From NCBI RefSeq assembly GCF_030272615.1, contig NC_081412.1:41187791-41251790 (forward strand): a stretch of DNA of 64,000 nt. The letters are read 5' to 3'. Below are positions 23,209-33,406 of this stretch, one piece after another. Positions within the stretch are counted from its first letter, which is position 1, and every line of letters starts with the position of its first letter. This DNA comes from Cryptomeria japonica. Its lineage: Eukaryota > Streptophyta > Pinopsida > Cupressales > Cupressaceae. Under the pieces are notes generated by a model that was not told the origin of the DNA, did not search any database, and saw only the letters and a program-made list of their open reading frames with translations. The position numbers and the translations under genes were made by a program.

Positions 23209-24645
23209 TGTTGGCATTTTGGCACTATGTTGTAATTGATGTCAACTGGCATGATGGTGATCCACATGAGGGTGAGCATAAAGAATGAAGGTCAATCGGT
23301 CTAAAGGATGGTTGCTCATTTATGATGAAGAGGCAGAATCTTAAAAGTTGTCTCACACTATCGAAGGTGAAGATGTGTAACCGGTACAAGATGCTCTACC
23401 AAGTAACAAAAGAAGAACACTCTACTAGCAAAGAGATATACCAATATGTGTTTGCCAAACCGACTATGAGTTGGTGGGCCATGTCTTGATCCATGTGATG
23501 CCATGTGGAGCAAAGGTGGAAAGTGTGTTGTGGTTCATGAAGCCTCATCGCCAGGGTTGATGAAACAGATAATCGCCATTAATGAAGCAGCCACAAATCA
23601 CAAGATTGTACCTGACTGATTGTAGCTCAAGGAAGAAGGAATGATAGAGGAAGATCAAGGTGTAGTTGGTGCCTAAATAAAGGGAAAGGAAATCTGATTT
23701 AGGATGTTCTCATAAAGGAAACTTCTGGAACACTTTGTGTGTCGTTTGACTTCATGACAGAAAATCCGATTCGTGATTGCCACTCCAAGAAAAACATTTA
23801 TTGGATAATGAAAACTATGTGCAGGTGCAGTCTTCAAGGACAGGTGATTGATCCAAGATAGGTGGGATTGGATCTCATGAAGATTGTGTCGAAAAGAGAA
23901 AACCCTAACCGCCTAGGTTTTTGAATTGCATTCTGGCGAGAAAGCAGAGTATAAGAAATGAGAGCTCTAGACAGATGCAGGGGTTGATGCTGTGAAGATT
24001 GAGTAGAGAAGAGAAGGGAGAGTGAGAAAGGGGAAAACTTTAGAAGGTGTTCTGAGCAAGTTGCAGTGTGAGTGAGAAAGAAAACTGGTGAGAGGATTCT
24101 ACCGACAGTATCATAGTCTGGCAGTTGAACCTAACCAGTAAGGTGTGGCAGAGAAAGCAGCATCGTAGTGTGACACAGTGTGTTGAGAGACTGTGTGTGA
24201 AAGGGAGAGAAAGGTAACAGAGAGTTATTTGATTCTAGAGTTGCAGAATTCATTTGTAACAAGAAGCCTCAATTGCATTCAAATAGTATTTCAATATACA
24301 TCGACAAGTTGAAGCTTAGTGCAGGGGTTGGTGCTCCTTGGGTTGGTGCTCCTTGGGTTGATGCCCAAAGTCTTTAAAGCTTTGTGTTTTACCTATGAGG
24401 CTAGATTGGAGCAGTAATCTCCAATAACTCTTCTCACCAAGGTTTTCCCATATTGGGTTTTCCTCATAAATCTGGTGTTGTGAATTTCTTGTCTGTGAAT
24501 GATCTCTTTGGTTTTCTCTCTTGCATTATAGGTATGGTTGTTTAGTGGCTAAGTAAATAGTTGATTGTTTGAAGTTAGATCGGTAAGAGGAAAGATTTAG
24601 GAACCACTGATTCACCCCCCTCTTAGTGGTATTCAGTGTTCAACA
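23209..24645 (+). repeat. 3' LTR of C (1437 bp)
   Basis: It starts TGTTGGCATTTTGGCAC and ends AGTGTTCAACA. It aligns with the 5' copy and carries the same GTATAAGAAA box at about 23948. The TSD AGATG follows directly. Confidence 0.96.
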
Positions 24646-24650
24646 AGATG

Positions 24651-25461
24651 AAGCCAAAGAAAATGAAAATGAAGGAGAAGGTTCACTAAGTAGTGAACAG
24701 ATCTCAGAACTCTTAGCTGCTGATTTTAAGAGGTATACATCCATAAATGTCCCCAATCTCTCATACCCAATCAATATATATTTTGATACTGATGATATTC
24801 TCTGCGGTGTGAGGTATGATACATATGATGTTTCTTTCCCTACATTTTATTTGAATAATGGACAAGATGAAAATGTATATAAGGTTGATAAATATGATAA
24901 TGTGGATTCATATGCTGATATGAAATCAGAATTTGATATGCATTGTGTGGATCTTGGTTGTAAAGAGAAAGGCAAATCTGAGTTAATTTTTCTAGATTTT
25001 TAATTGGTAAATGAACTATTGACAAATGATCATGCATTTTCATGTGTGCAAAAGGCTGATATAAGGTGTAATCAGTATGCTAAGTTGCAGTCATTTTATG
25101 AGAAAATGTTCCTCTCTAGTTTGCAAGCATGTATTATGGAAGAGTGTTTTCCATTTATGCAAACTAGCACTCAGCATGTGCCTGATGTTCCTAGTGATCA
25201 GATGGAGCAGGGTTACTTTTCTTTCCAGCTAAGAATAATAATTATACACAATATGACAGTTGTGTGTCATTTGATGGTCAACATTTTGAAGTGGGATCTG
25301 TTTTTCAAAGATTGAATGATTACCAGCATGTTGATTATCTTTTGTATGATGAGATGATGAAAAGTTGCAGAGTTTGTGATCAGGCAAATGTAAATGAAAC
25401 TTTCAGCTTACCCTTGATTCATGGAAATGAGAATCATGTATTTGATAGGGGTAAGCATTAA
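24651..25461 (+). pseudogene. B internal ORF, part 2 (unknown)
   Basis: The reading frame left at 16372 resumes here: element plus duplicated TSD is 8278 bp, which shifts numbering by one frame, and the open frame is indeed the matching one. It begins EAKENENEGEG, followed by a Tyr/Asp-rich stretch (YDTYDVSFPTFY). It has a stop at 25001-25003, then continues to 25315, after which another frame (25264-25461) seems to carry on. The end has a possible metal-binding CRVCDQ pair. No known domain is recognised. Confidence 0.5.
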
Positions 25462-25709
25462 ATCCAAGTTTGATAGCCTGGGGCCATATGTAAATAAGTT
25501 TTGTTGTATAGTCGCTTTACTTTCACTGGTGTGGTTTTCAATAAGAAGCCTTGTTGTTGGGTTGAAAGTGAGGAACCCCTGTTTTGGAAAGTGAAGCTCA
25601 CTGAAGAATTTACTGGAAGAGATATGTCCTATTTTTGGGTGGTTTGCTTTGCCAAAGATTTTGAATTCTTGTGTTGGTCTTGTGTCCAACCATCCCCAGT
25701 CAGAGCCAC
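25462..25709 (+). other. B 3' internal segment without a polypurine tract
   Basis: A short stretch precedes the 3' LTR. Instead of purines, the 18 bases before the LTR read ATCCCCAGTCAGAGCCAC. Their complement, TGGCTCTGACTGGGGA, resembles a primer-binding site in reverse orientation. Confidence 0.5.
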
Positions 25710-28700
25710 TGTTGGGACTCATAAAAATCATGCTAAATTTGGTGACCCAATGAAGCCTTGCTCTAAGGATTTCTCTTTGCGGCTTTGTTCCATGGTAAGG
25801 CAAGTGAATTATTGTAATTCACTTTGAACTTGAACCCTTGAACCTTTTTGGTTCAAGGTTCAAGGTTCAATTGTTTCTCCTACTTGTGTCGTGGCTTCCT
25901 AATGATTTGTAATAAGCAAATGTGAGTGTGTTAAGTCAGCTTTAAACCATTTGCAAATCGGTTCAAGGTTCATGGTTCAAAATGTCCCTTTCTTTTTATC
26001 CATGGTCTTTGCTCGTTGCCTTTTTCCACTTAAGCAGAAGGGTCTGTGTGTCGTCAAGAGGGGCTCCCTTTTTTATATCTAGGCATAGGTAGGTTCTGTT
26101 AAATTTTATTTTTTGCCTAAGTCTTATGTTTTTCCTATGTATCTATTGGACTTCCTAAAGATCGAGCAGGTTCTTGTTGATCTCACAGTCGTTGCTACAC
26201 CACAACCCAGAAGTGCTCGATGGTTACTCACCATGACATGGTGACTAAGTGGTGGGACCCACTGGAAAAGGCTAAGGTAAACCTTTTATCCCACATTGGC
26301 AACAGGGGGGAGCATTTCAATATTTATATTCAAGGCCGCATATATCTTAAGTGTCAAACCTTACGGACTTTTGGCAAGTGGCCGATCAAGCAAGTGGGTC
26401 CCCCCCCCCCCAACGAGTGCATGTGCATCTCAGAATGGCTTAATTTTTGCAACAAAATGGAGGATTAAACAATGTGCATGTTACAGAAGATCGGACGACA
26501 GTTGCTATACCGCAAGATGAAAGTGCTTGACTGTTAACAACCGCAACTTGGCAACTGATGAGCTGGCAGGCTAGGTGGCAGTGAGCTAAGCACTGAGCAA
26601 ATCATGAGGTATCGAGTGGTGACACGCAGCTAGTGATGTGGAGGTGCCATGTGGTGGAGCAGAGGATGTAGCCGCCCAGAGGGGCTAAGGGTCGATAAAA
26701 TCAACAAAGATCAATGGTGATCAAGATGGATCCAAGGGTTGTCGCTATGTCACAACATGAAGATTCTCGCCAGATAAAGGTCGCAACTTGGCGACAAACC
26801 ACTAGCGGTGAACCATGGCCGGTAGTTGATGCAAGCAGTTAAGGTAGACAGTTCATTATGGTGGTTAATGGAGGTCATGCTAAGGTGTCGGAGTGGAGAG
26901 CCCAGAATGAATATCCTCGTGACAGGTGGCACCCAGTTATAAACTCCGAAGCCAATTGAAGGGTGCCACATGACAAAGCATATGGCAGGTGAGGGTGTTA
27001 ATGAAATTGTGGTTTCAATGAGACACAAAAATGGATAGTCGAAGAGGAAGTTTGGTCGAAAGGGTGAAATGTCGAGCAAACCAAAGGAAGTGGTGGGTCC
27101 GATGGAGATGACTTGGTGGTCTAGGTGGTCAGATGGTGAGCTAGAGGTTGACAAGTGGCTGGCCTAACTAGATGGGTGGAGTCCAAGTAGATCAAAGGGC
27201 GAATCCAAACATGCCACGCAGTGACCTCATGGCATAAGCGAGAGCTATTCAGAGAAGGTAAATTATGAGAAAGTTTGGAAAGATCAACAGTCAAGCGAGA
27301 TGATTTAACGATTGTCGCGATGCGAAAGTGATCGCCAAATATCACATGCGACATAGAGACTGACCAGGTGGTAGGTGTGGTGGCTCTCTAGGTGGATCTA
27401 GGGGCAAGTAAGGTTGTGACATGTGTTGGGCCAGTCAGAACAGAAAATGAGAGGGAGCCACTCAGCCGAGGTAAAATCCAGAAAAGTTTGGGCAGATCAA
27501 TGGTGATTGAAGGAAGATAAATGGTTGTCGCCAAGTTGCAACATGAAGTTTCTTGGTGGCTAAAGGTCGCGACTTGGCGACCAAGTGGTGGGGCCCAGTA
27601 GAAAAGAAGAGCCAAGGAAGAAACAAAGAGTTTCATTCTGGTGGTGAACCCAGGCGGTGCTGAGGTGGCAAGATATGGGCCCCAGAATAAACCAGATGAT
27701 GCCACATGGAGGAGATACACAGAAAATGTTTGTGCGACAAGATTCAAAGATTTAAATATGAATTTAGATTGTGGTAACAGGTAGAGAATTAAATGACCGA
27801 CTTGCAGAGGGATTGGTGGCTGGGGATTTATTTTTTACTTGATATATAAGTGTTATATATCATTGGAAAGCTTTGGATCCAAGGAATTGGATTCTGCATT
27901 CAAGTGTAGCCCACAAAAAATATATTTGGGGAATTTACCTCGGGATCTCAAATTGGATTTTTAATCAGAGAGATTGGATGTTCTACAGACCAAGTTGTGC
28001 AAAACAGTTGTTGCTGAAAGATAGGGTGGTTATTGTTGTCGGAGAATGAAATCTGATTTTGTCCTCCCTGCCTTCTTATTCGAGGCTCTTCTCATTTTGT
28101 AGAGGTTCCAAATTTTTGTGAGCAAGGCTCCTGAATCTCGGTTTCCAATTCTGAGTTTTTTTGCCAAACTTGTAATACAATGTCCCTTTTCAAGAAATAG
28201 AGTATCTTCTTGTTGTAAATATTTTTTGTTGTAGGTCACATATATGTAAGGCATATATACAGTTTATTCGATTGTCTCTAGGCCTTCTCTTATTTTCAAT
28301 GAATCCAGTCTTCAAGGGAGTTTGGGTTTGTCCTCTCAAAGTGGAAGTGTAATGGGTGTTCTTAGGTACTCTTCAAGGAAGGGTTTAAATTCTATGATCA
28401 ATCATTTTGAATTCAGGATAATGTCTAGATATGTATGATCCTTTGTTTGAAGTTTAGAATGAATTAATGTCAGGCATTAATGTAGGGATATCTTTATGAA
28501 TAAATTGGATTTGCAATAGTGTTTTTCATTTACAGTTTGATGTATGACTCCATGCCCTTGGATAAGGCACTAGTCTTGCAGATTATGGGGATTCTCAAAA
28601 AATTTAAATATCAAGTACCCATTTGCTTTCATGTTTGTAGGTTTAGTTTGTTCCACCTATCTCATACTCCAATCTTGTTGAGATATCAATGTAGATCTAG

Positions 28701-28953
28701 CCCATCTACAATAACCTCCTTGTTGTTGAGCCTTGGGAGATTAATCTACTTTTATTGATGCCATATGTCTGTAACTGGTTGTATTTAATGCATCAAAGGG
28801 TGTCCCCCCTAGGTCTTGCAGAACCTAAAGTGTAGGAGGATCATTAGGATCCTATGTTATGTTGTCCAAGCCCTGAAGTATTTCATTGATTGAGATTGGC
28901 TATTTCATAGATAGTTTGCAGGTGAACTTGGGTGTCTCTTTTTGAGACCAACA
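25710..28953 (+). repeat. 3' LTR of B (3244 bp)
   Basis: It starts TGTTGGGACTC and ends GAGACCAACA and aligns with 11741-15002. A TATATAAG box lies near 27842. The TSD ATACT follows at 28954. Confidence 0.95.
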
Positions 28954-28958
28954 ATACT

Positions 28959-29690
28959 CCTAGAGAAGGTATCTCTACTTATATTGGTAGTATTTCTTCT
29001 TATCTATAAACAAGAGAGAAAGGTGTGGTGCATGTTAGTGTGTGGATACTGGTATAGTAAACCAATAGAGAAGGGTTCAGTTGAATATGCCAATCTCTAC
29101 CAACATCATTCACTGTCTTTTTGAGGATTTTTAGAATAGTTTTTTTTGATGCTTCTGCTTGCCCATTCCCTTGTTGATAGAAAGGTGTGGAAAATATGTG
29201 TTGGATCTTGAATTTCTCACATAGCTCTTGTACATCCTGATTCTTGACCGATCGCCCATTTTCAGTGATTATGGCCATGGGTATGCCATAGCGACATATG
29301 ATGTAGTTCAAAATAAATGCAACAATTTGTTTTCCTATGATATTTATGAGAGCTACTGCCTCAATCCATTTTTGGAAATATTTTGTAGCTACAAAGATGA
29401 ATTTGTGACTATTGGATGAAGGAGGATGTATCTTTCCTACTAGATCAAGACCCCAATGGCAGAATGGCCAAGATGTTGCCAAAGAATGAAGCTCTTGTCC
29501 TAGTGCATGAGTTAAATTTCCATAGATCTGACATTGTTTTCATGTTTTAGCTATCTGAAAAGAATCTCATTCCATAGTTGGCCAATAATAGTCCAAGGGT
29601 ATGAGTTTTTTTGAAAGGGTAAGACCACTTGAATGAGTTCCATAAATGTCATTATGGACTTCATTTAAGGCCTTCTCATATTCTTATTGC
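28959..29690 (-). pseudogene. A integrase: zinc-binding and catalytic core
   Basis: Read on the minus strand, a zinc-binding region (EVHNDIYGTHSSG, YYWPTM, then CKQCQIYG, with stops) leads into the core. WGLDLVGKI carries the first Asp. IITENGRSVKN has Glu where the second Asp is expected. GNGQAEASKKTI keeps the catalytic Glu. The frame is interrupted at SLVYR by element B and resumes at 11740. The gypsy order holds (integrase last). The altered second acidic residue and the stops make it inactive. Confidence 0.9.
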
Positions 29691-30500
29691 TCGAGACATC
29701 TTAAGAGAGTACCATCTAGACTTCGTTTAAAAAGGGTATCTGTGACAAGAGTATAATGGGAGGATTTGTGAATAAAGTTTCTCTTTTGGTTCTTTGACAA
29801 GTCGGGAGGGTGGATATTATCTTTCACATATGTATAAGTTTGGCCATAGTAGGAGGAATCATGCCCAACATCTGAACCATCAAAATATAATTGCCATGTC
29901 TTTGTCGTGACCATTAGGATATCAACATCCGAAAATTCAATGTGGAAAGGATGATTATCTTGAAGTGGTGCCTCTACTAGTTGGTCGGAAATTACTTTCC
30001 CCTTGATTACTTTTCTATCGACATACTCAATATCAAACTCACTTAGGATCAAGATCCATTTTTCTAGTCTTCCTCTCAATGTCGCCTTGCTGAGAAAATA
30101 CTTCAATGGACCGATTTTAGCAATCAAATTGATGGAGTGAGATGGTAGATAGTGTCTTAATTTTTTAGAAGCAAACACTACCACCAAGCATTCTTTTTTT
30201 GTTGGCGAATAGTTGAGCTCATATCCCACTAGTGTTTTATTGATGTAGTAGATGGATTGTTCTTTTCCTTCATGATCCTATTGTGCAAGCAGAACTCCTA
30301 ATGATGCTTCGGTGGTTGATACATATAGTAACACCTGCTTTCCTAGAATTGGTGACATTAGGACATGTGGTTGCATGAGATAGGCCTTGATCTTGTTGAA
30401 TGCATCCTCACATTGATGGTCCCACTTGAAATTAACATTTTTGTGCAATAGATGGGTAAATGGTTGGCATTTATCTACTCACTAAGCAACAAATCTTTGG
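29684..30500 (-). pseudogene. A RNase H plus stub of an additional RNase H
   Basis: The minus-strand frame after RT contains VLLYVSTTEASLGVLLAQ, YINKTLVGYELNYSPTKKEC and LEKWILILSEFDIEYVDRK, the usual gypsy RNase H. Then TWQLYFDGSDVG appears, which is how the second (additional) RNase H of Tat elements starts. Only that start survives; the sequence then passes to the HPPDLSKNQK segment before integrase. An internal deletion therefore removed most of the second RNase H. Confidence 0.85.
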
Positions 30501-30517
30501 TTTGACTATAGTCTTCC

Positions 30518-31120
30518 TTAAATTGATCTGAGTTGACTGATATTTCGGGGAGATGTCATTTCCATAATTGCTTTGACCTTAGCTAGATCGACTTTGATAC
30601 CTCGAGCTGAAAGAATGTATCCTAATAGCTTGCCTGGAGTAACACCAAAGGCACATTTCTTGGGATTGAGTTGTAACTTATATTGTTCCAACCTATCAAA
30701 GATCTTTTCTAGTATTCCTATATGGTCTTCTCTATTATATGATTTGGCCAATTATATGTCATCCACATAGTCTTCCATGAATGTATGCATCATGTCATGG
30801 AATACCATTGTCATAGCTCTCTGATATGTAGCACCTTTTGGAATGATGTTCCAGCACAAAGTACCCCATGGACATGTGAAAGTTGTCTTTTCTTGATCTT
30901 CAGGTGCTATTTTAATCTGATTGTATCCAGAGAAACTATCCATTAGAGAAAACATGGAGTGTCCTACAGTTGAATCCACAATCATGTCAATGTTAGGCGA
31001 AGGAAAGTCATCCTTTGGACATGCATTATTAAGATCTTTGAAGTCTGTGCATACTCTGATACTTTTATTTGGTTTGGAAATAGGAACGATGTTCGATACC
31101 CATTGAGGATATGCTACAAG
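30518..31120 (-). pseudogene. A reverse transcriptase
   Basis: The block spans two open stretches (30752-30985 and 30518-30751) with a stop between, plus an upstream part to about 31120. Motifs: VPISKPNKSIRVCTDFKDLN, ACPKDDFPSPNID, FSLMDSFSGYNQIKI, WNIIPKGATYQRAM and an intact YVDD box near 30757. LQLNPKKCAFGV and GKLLGYILSARGI belong to the thumb side. This is a typical Ty3/gypsy RT and the best preserved part of A, though stops flank it. Confidence 0.93.
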
Positions 31121-31495
31121 TCTGATGAATCATACATCTAGTAATTTTTTAAGTTCTGCTTTGACAAGAAGAGTGATATGAGGATGCATTTTACTTAATT
31201 TTTGCTTAACCGATTTGGCTCTTAGATTGACATTTAAGTTCAATGCATAATAATATTTGGATCAAACCCTAGCATGTCTACATATGACCAGGAAAAAATG
31301 ATTTTCCATCATTTGAAGAAGTCCATATATTGTTGCATTTCTTGTGCTGATAGAGAAGTTGTTGGATGCAGAATCTTTGGTTTCTCTAATGGATGACCTT
31401 TCTTAATAGTACTTAGGTAAAGTGTCAAATCTCCCATCTTTTGGTGCCTCAAGGATATTTTCACTGTTAGAATCATACTTTCTTTTTACTTATTC

Positions 31496-32173
31496 TCAAT
31501 CTAATGTTGCCAATAAATGGTTTTCAACATTAGACTTGATATTGTTTTCTTTATTTTCATTTTTGTGACTGAGAGATTTGGCACCCACTTGACTCGAAGA
31601 TGCGTTGTTGAAATTCCTAGTGAAAGTTGATGCGGGTTCAATTGCATTAAGATATAAGGATATGGCATGGTCATTAGGAAAAGTATCAATGGTAGTATGT
31701 CTTTCATTTTCCAAGTCAATAAGTTCATGATGGATTAGAGGTAAGGGGTCCTCAGGTTTAGATACTTCGAGGGTAGTAAGGTTCATTATAAAGACTTCAA
31801 TGTTTTTGATATGTATGTCAATATCTAGAACAATACTCTCATCAGAATGATCTCTCACAAGTAGCTCTGGATCATCCTCAATTAAGTCCAAGTCAACCGA
31901 ATGTGATTCTAATTCAAGTGGGCTAGTTCCTAACGTTTGCACCGCATATGTATGATCCACATTGACTCCTACATCTTCCTCAAAGGAAGTTTCTTCTGCT
32001 GATTGGTCAGAATGATAGAAATTACATTGCCATTTATTAGACTCTATCTCACTTGCAGCTTGTAATCTATAGATTTGTTCATATAGCATTTGATTTATTT
32101 CTTCTTTTTTTCTTGCTATATCTTTTCTTCTCTCATATTCAGCTTCCTCTAGGCTGATATTGAGTTTTTTCAA
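31496..32173 (-). pseudogene. A spacer ORF between protease and RT (coiled coil plus acidic region)
   Basis: This is a 225-codon open frame, the longest uninterrupted one in A. Its first 60 residues are a highly charged helix (EEAEYERRKDIARKKEEINQ), followed by an acidic, Leu/Val-rich stretch with repeated Asp-Leu and Asp-Ile. No catalytic motif is visible. It lies in the polyprotein between the G-patch region and RT. I do not recognise a family; it is probably a linker or an element-specific accessory domain rather than a host gene. Confidence 0.6.
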
Positions 32174-32424
32174 CCTTCCTATTAGCTCTCCGTGATTTGT
32201 ACTAGCTTCTTGGTTGTGTTAATTATGAGTTAAAGCTACTTGGGAGGTGCCTTTAGTTTGTTTTTCATGTTTATTACAAGCTTGCTTCTTTTGCCATTTC
32301 ATATTTGCTTGTTCTTGTTGCTTGGCAAATGTTTCTTCCCTTTCAATTTCAAGTTATTCTTGTCCATTTTCATATTCATCTTGTTGTTGACTAGAATATG
32401 TGTCCTCTAGTGGAGTAACTTGTC

Positions 32425-32707
32425 CATACCCTAAGCCTGATTTGTCTGTAGCCTATTGAGTATGAGGTTGGATAGGTTCTGAGATACCTTCTTTTCATTT
32501 TCCTATAGGACCTGTTCCAGTGTATACCATTTTTTGAAGGATGTCAAATCCTTTTCCATATTTTTTTGTAGATATTCTGACATTGTTAGTCTTTTGTTGG
32601 TCTTCTTCATCCTTGTATAGCCACTGTAGCACATATTTGTCTTCTATTTCCTTTGATAAGGTCCTAGCACTAACAAATGCTCCATCAAATATTGGAAGAT
32701 GTTTCAC
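32425..32707 (-). pseudogene. A G-patch-like domain downstream of protease
   Basis: The frame 32495-32707 ends GFDILQKMVYTGTGPIGK. After one stop it continues with KEGISEPIQP and, near 32430, SGLGYGQ. The spacing of glycines (Gly, then Lys-Met-x-Tyr-x-Gly-x-Gly-x-Gly-Lys, then Gly-Ile-x-Glu-Pro-Ile, then Gly-Leu-Gly-Tyr) is that of a G-patch, an RNA-binding module. G-patch domains after protease are known in betaretroviruses; here it lies in a plant gypsy element between protease and RT. Confidence 0.7.
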
Positions 32708-33034
32708 AATTGGTTGTTGTTTAGAGTTTGATGGTTTTCCATATGATTTAAGAGAAAGTGGTAATTATGATAGTGAATATTCTTCATTCCCTCGATCGCT
32801 TAGCTGCATTTGTTTTTCCATACTTGACAAAATTGAGGCAAATGATTTTTCTTTGGATTGCGTGTTTGAAGATGATGCCTCTCTATTATGAGGAACAATG
32901 ACCTCCTAAGCTAGTTTTAGATTACTACAGTACTAAAATGGATTTGAATCTGTTGAGATCGTGATTTCCTACCCATTGTAGGGAAATTTTAGGCACTGAT
33001 GATATGCTAATGGAATAGCTTGTATATCATGTAT

Positions 33035-33403
33035 CTAGGGTCTTCCCAAGAGTATGTTGTATGATAGATCCAAGTCTAGAACTTGGCATGTTGTGTCTTT
33101 CTGCAAAGGTCCCACTCTGATGGGTAATATCAAAATTCTTTTAGAGGAATGCTTCTCTTCATCATATGCTTTGATTATTATCTTTTTCTGGGGATCCACT
33201 GCCTCTTCAAAATAACCTAGAGCACGGATAAGACTCAATGAGAAAACGTTTAAGCCAACACCCCCATCTGTTAGGACACGTTTAACATGTGTCTTGTGAA
33301 TAAGGACTTCAATATGCAAGGGAGCATTATGGGCATGTTGCAAGGACATGTCATCTTCTTCAATGAATGATAAGCAGTGAGGGGCTATGAGATGTCCCAC
33401 CAT
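33035..33403 (-). pseudogene. A aspartic protease
   Basis: Open frame of 122 codons on the minus strand. The active-site loop is VLTDGGVGLNVFSL, the gypsy-type Asp-Gly-Gly variant. The second conserved region is YNILLGRP at the end. Retropepsins of this type cut the gag-pol polyprotein. It is preceded in the same direction by a gag/linker ORF (33407-33874) and followed by the G-patch region. Confidence 0.88.
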
Positions 33404-33406
33404 GGT

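Larger units (their letters stand above)
16373..24645 (+). mobile_element. Element C: Sirevirus-like Ty1/copia retrotransposon, complete but dead (TSD AGATG)
   Basis: LTRs lie at 16373-17818 and 23209-24645. A primer-binding site at 17821, gag, protease, integrase, RT, RNase H and a polypurine tract follow in copia order. AGATG flanks both sides (16368-16372 and 24646-24650). The element is 8273 bp. Gag extends into a long coiled coil with three extra zinc knuckles, and several polypurine-like tracts precede the 3' LTR; both fit Sirevirus relatives. Stops, frameshifts and lost catalytic residues show it is inactive. Confidence 0.97.
11741..28953 (+). mobile_element. Element B: large-LTR non-autonomous retrotransposon (TSD ATACT)
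   Basis: LTRs of about 3.25 kb at 11741-15002 and 25710-28953 start TGTT(A/G)GGACTC and end GAGACCAACA. The flanking five bases are ATACT on both sides (11736-11740 and 28954-28958). Without nested element C the internal region is only about 2.4 kb and holds one decayed ORF with no gag, pol or zinc knuckle that I recognise. This fits a LARD-type (large retrotransposon derivative) element. Orientation is taken from the ORF and the primer-binding site at 15007. Confidence 0.93.

Noticed and set aside
25408-25803. 131-codon minus-strand ORF crossing into the B LTR
   Set aside because: It spans the LTR boundary and opposes the element's coding direction; no domain or start context.
26750-27747. 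Minus-strand open frames in the B LTR (134 and 119 codons)
   Set aside because: They lie inside an LTR, have no domain, and do not remain open in the other LTR copy.
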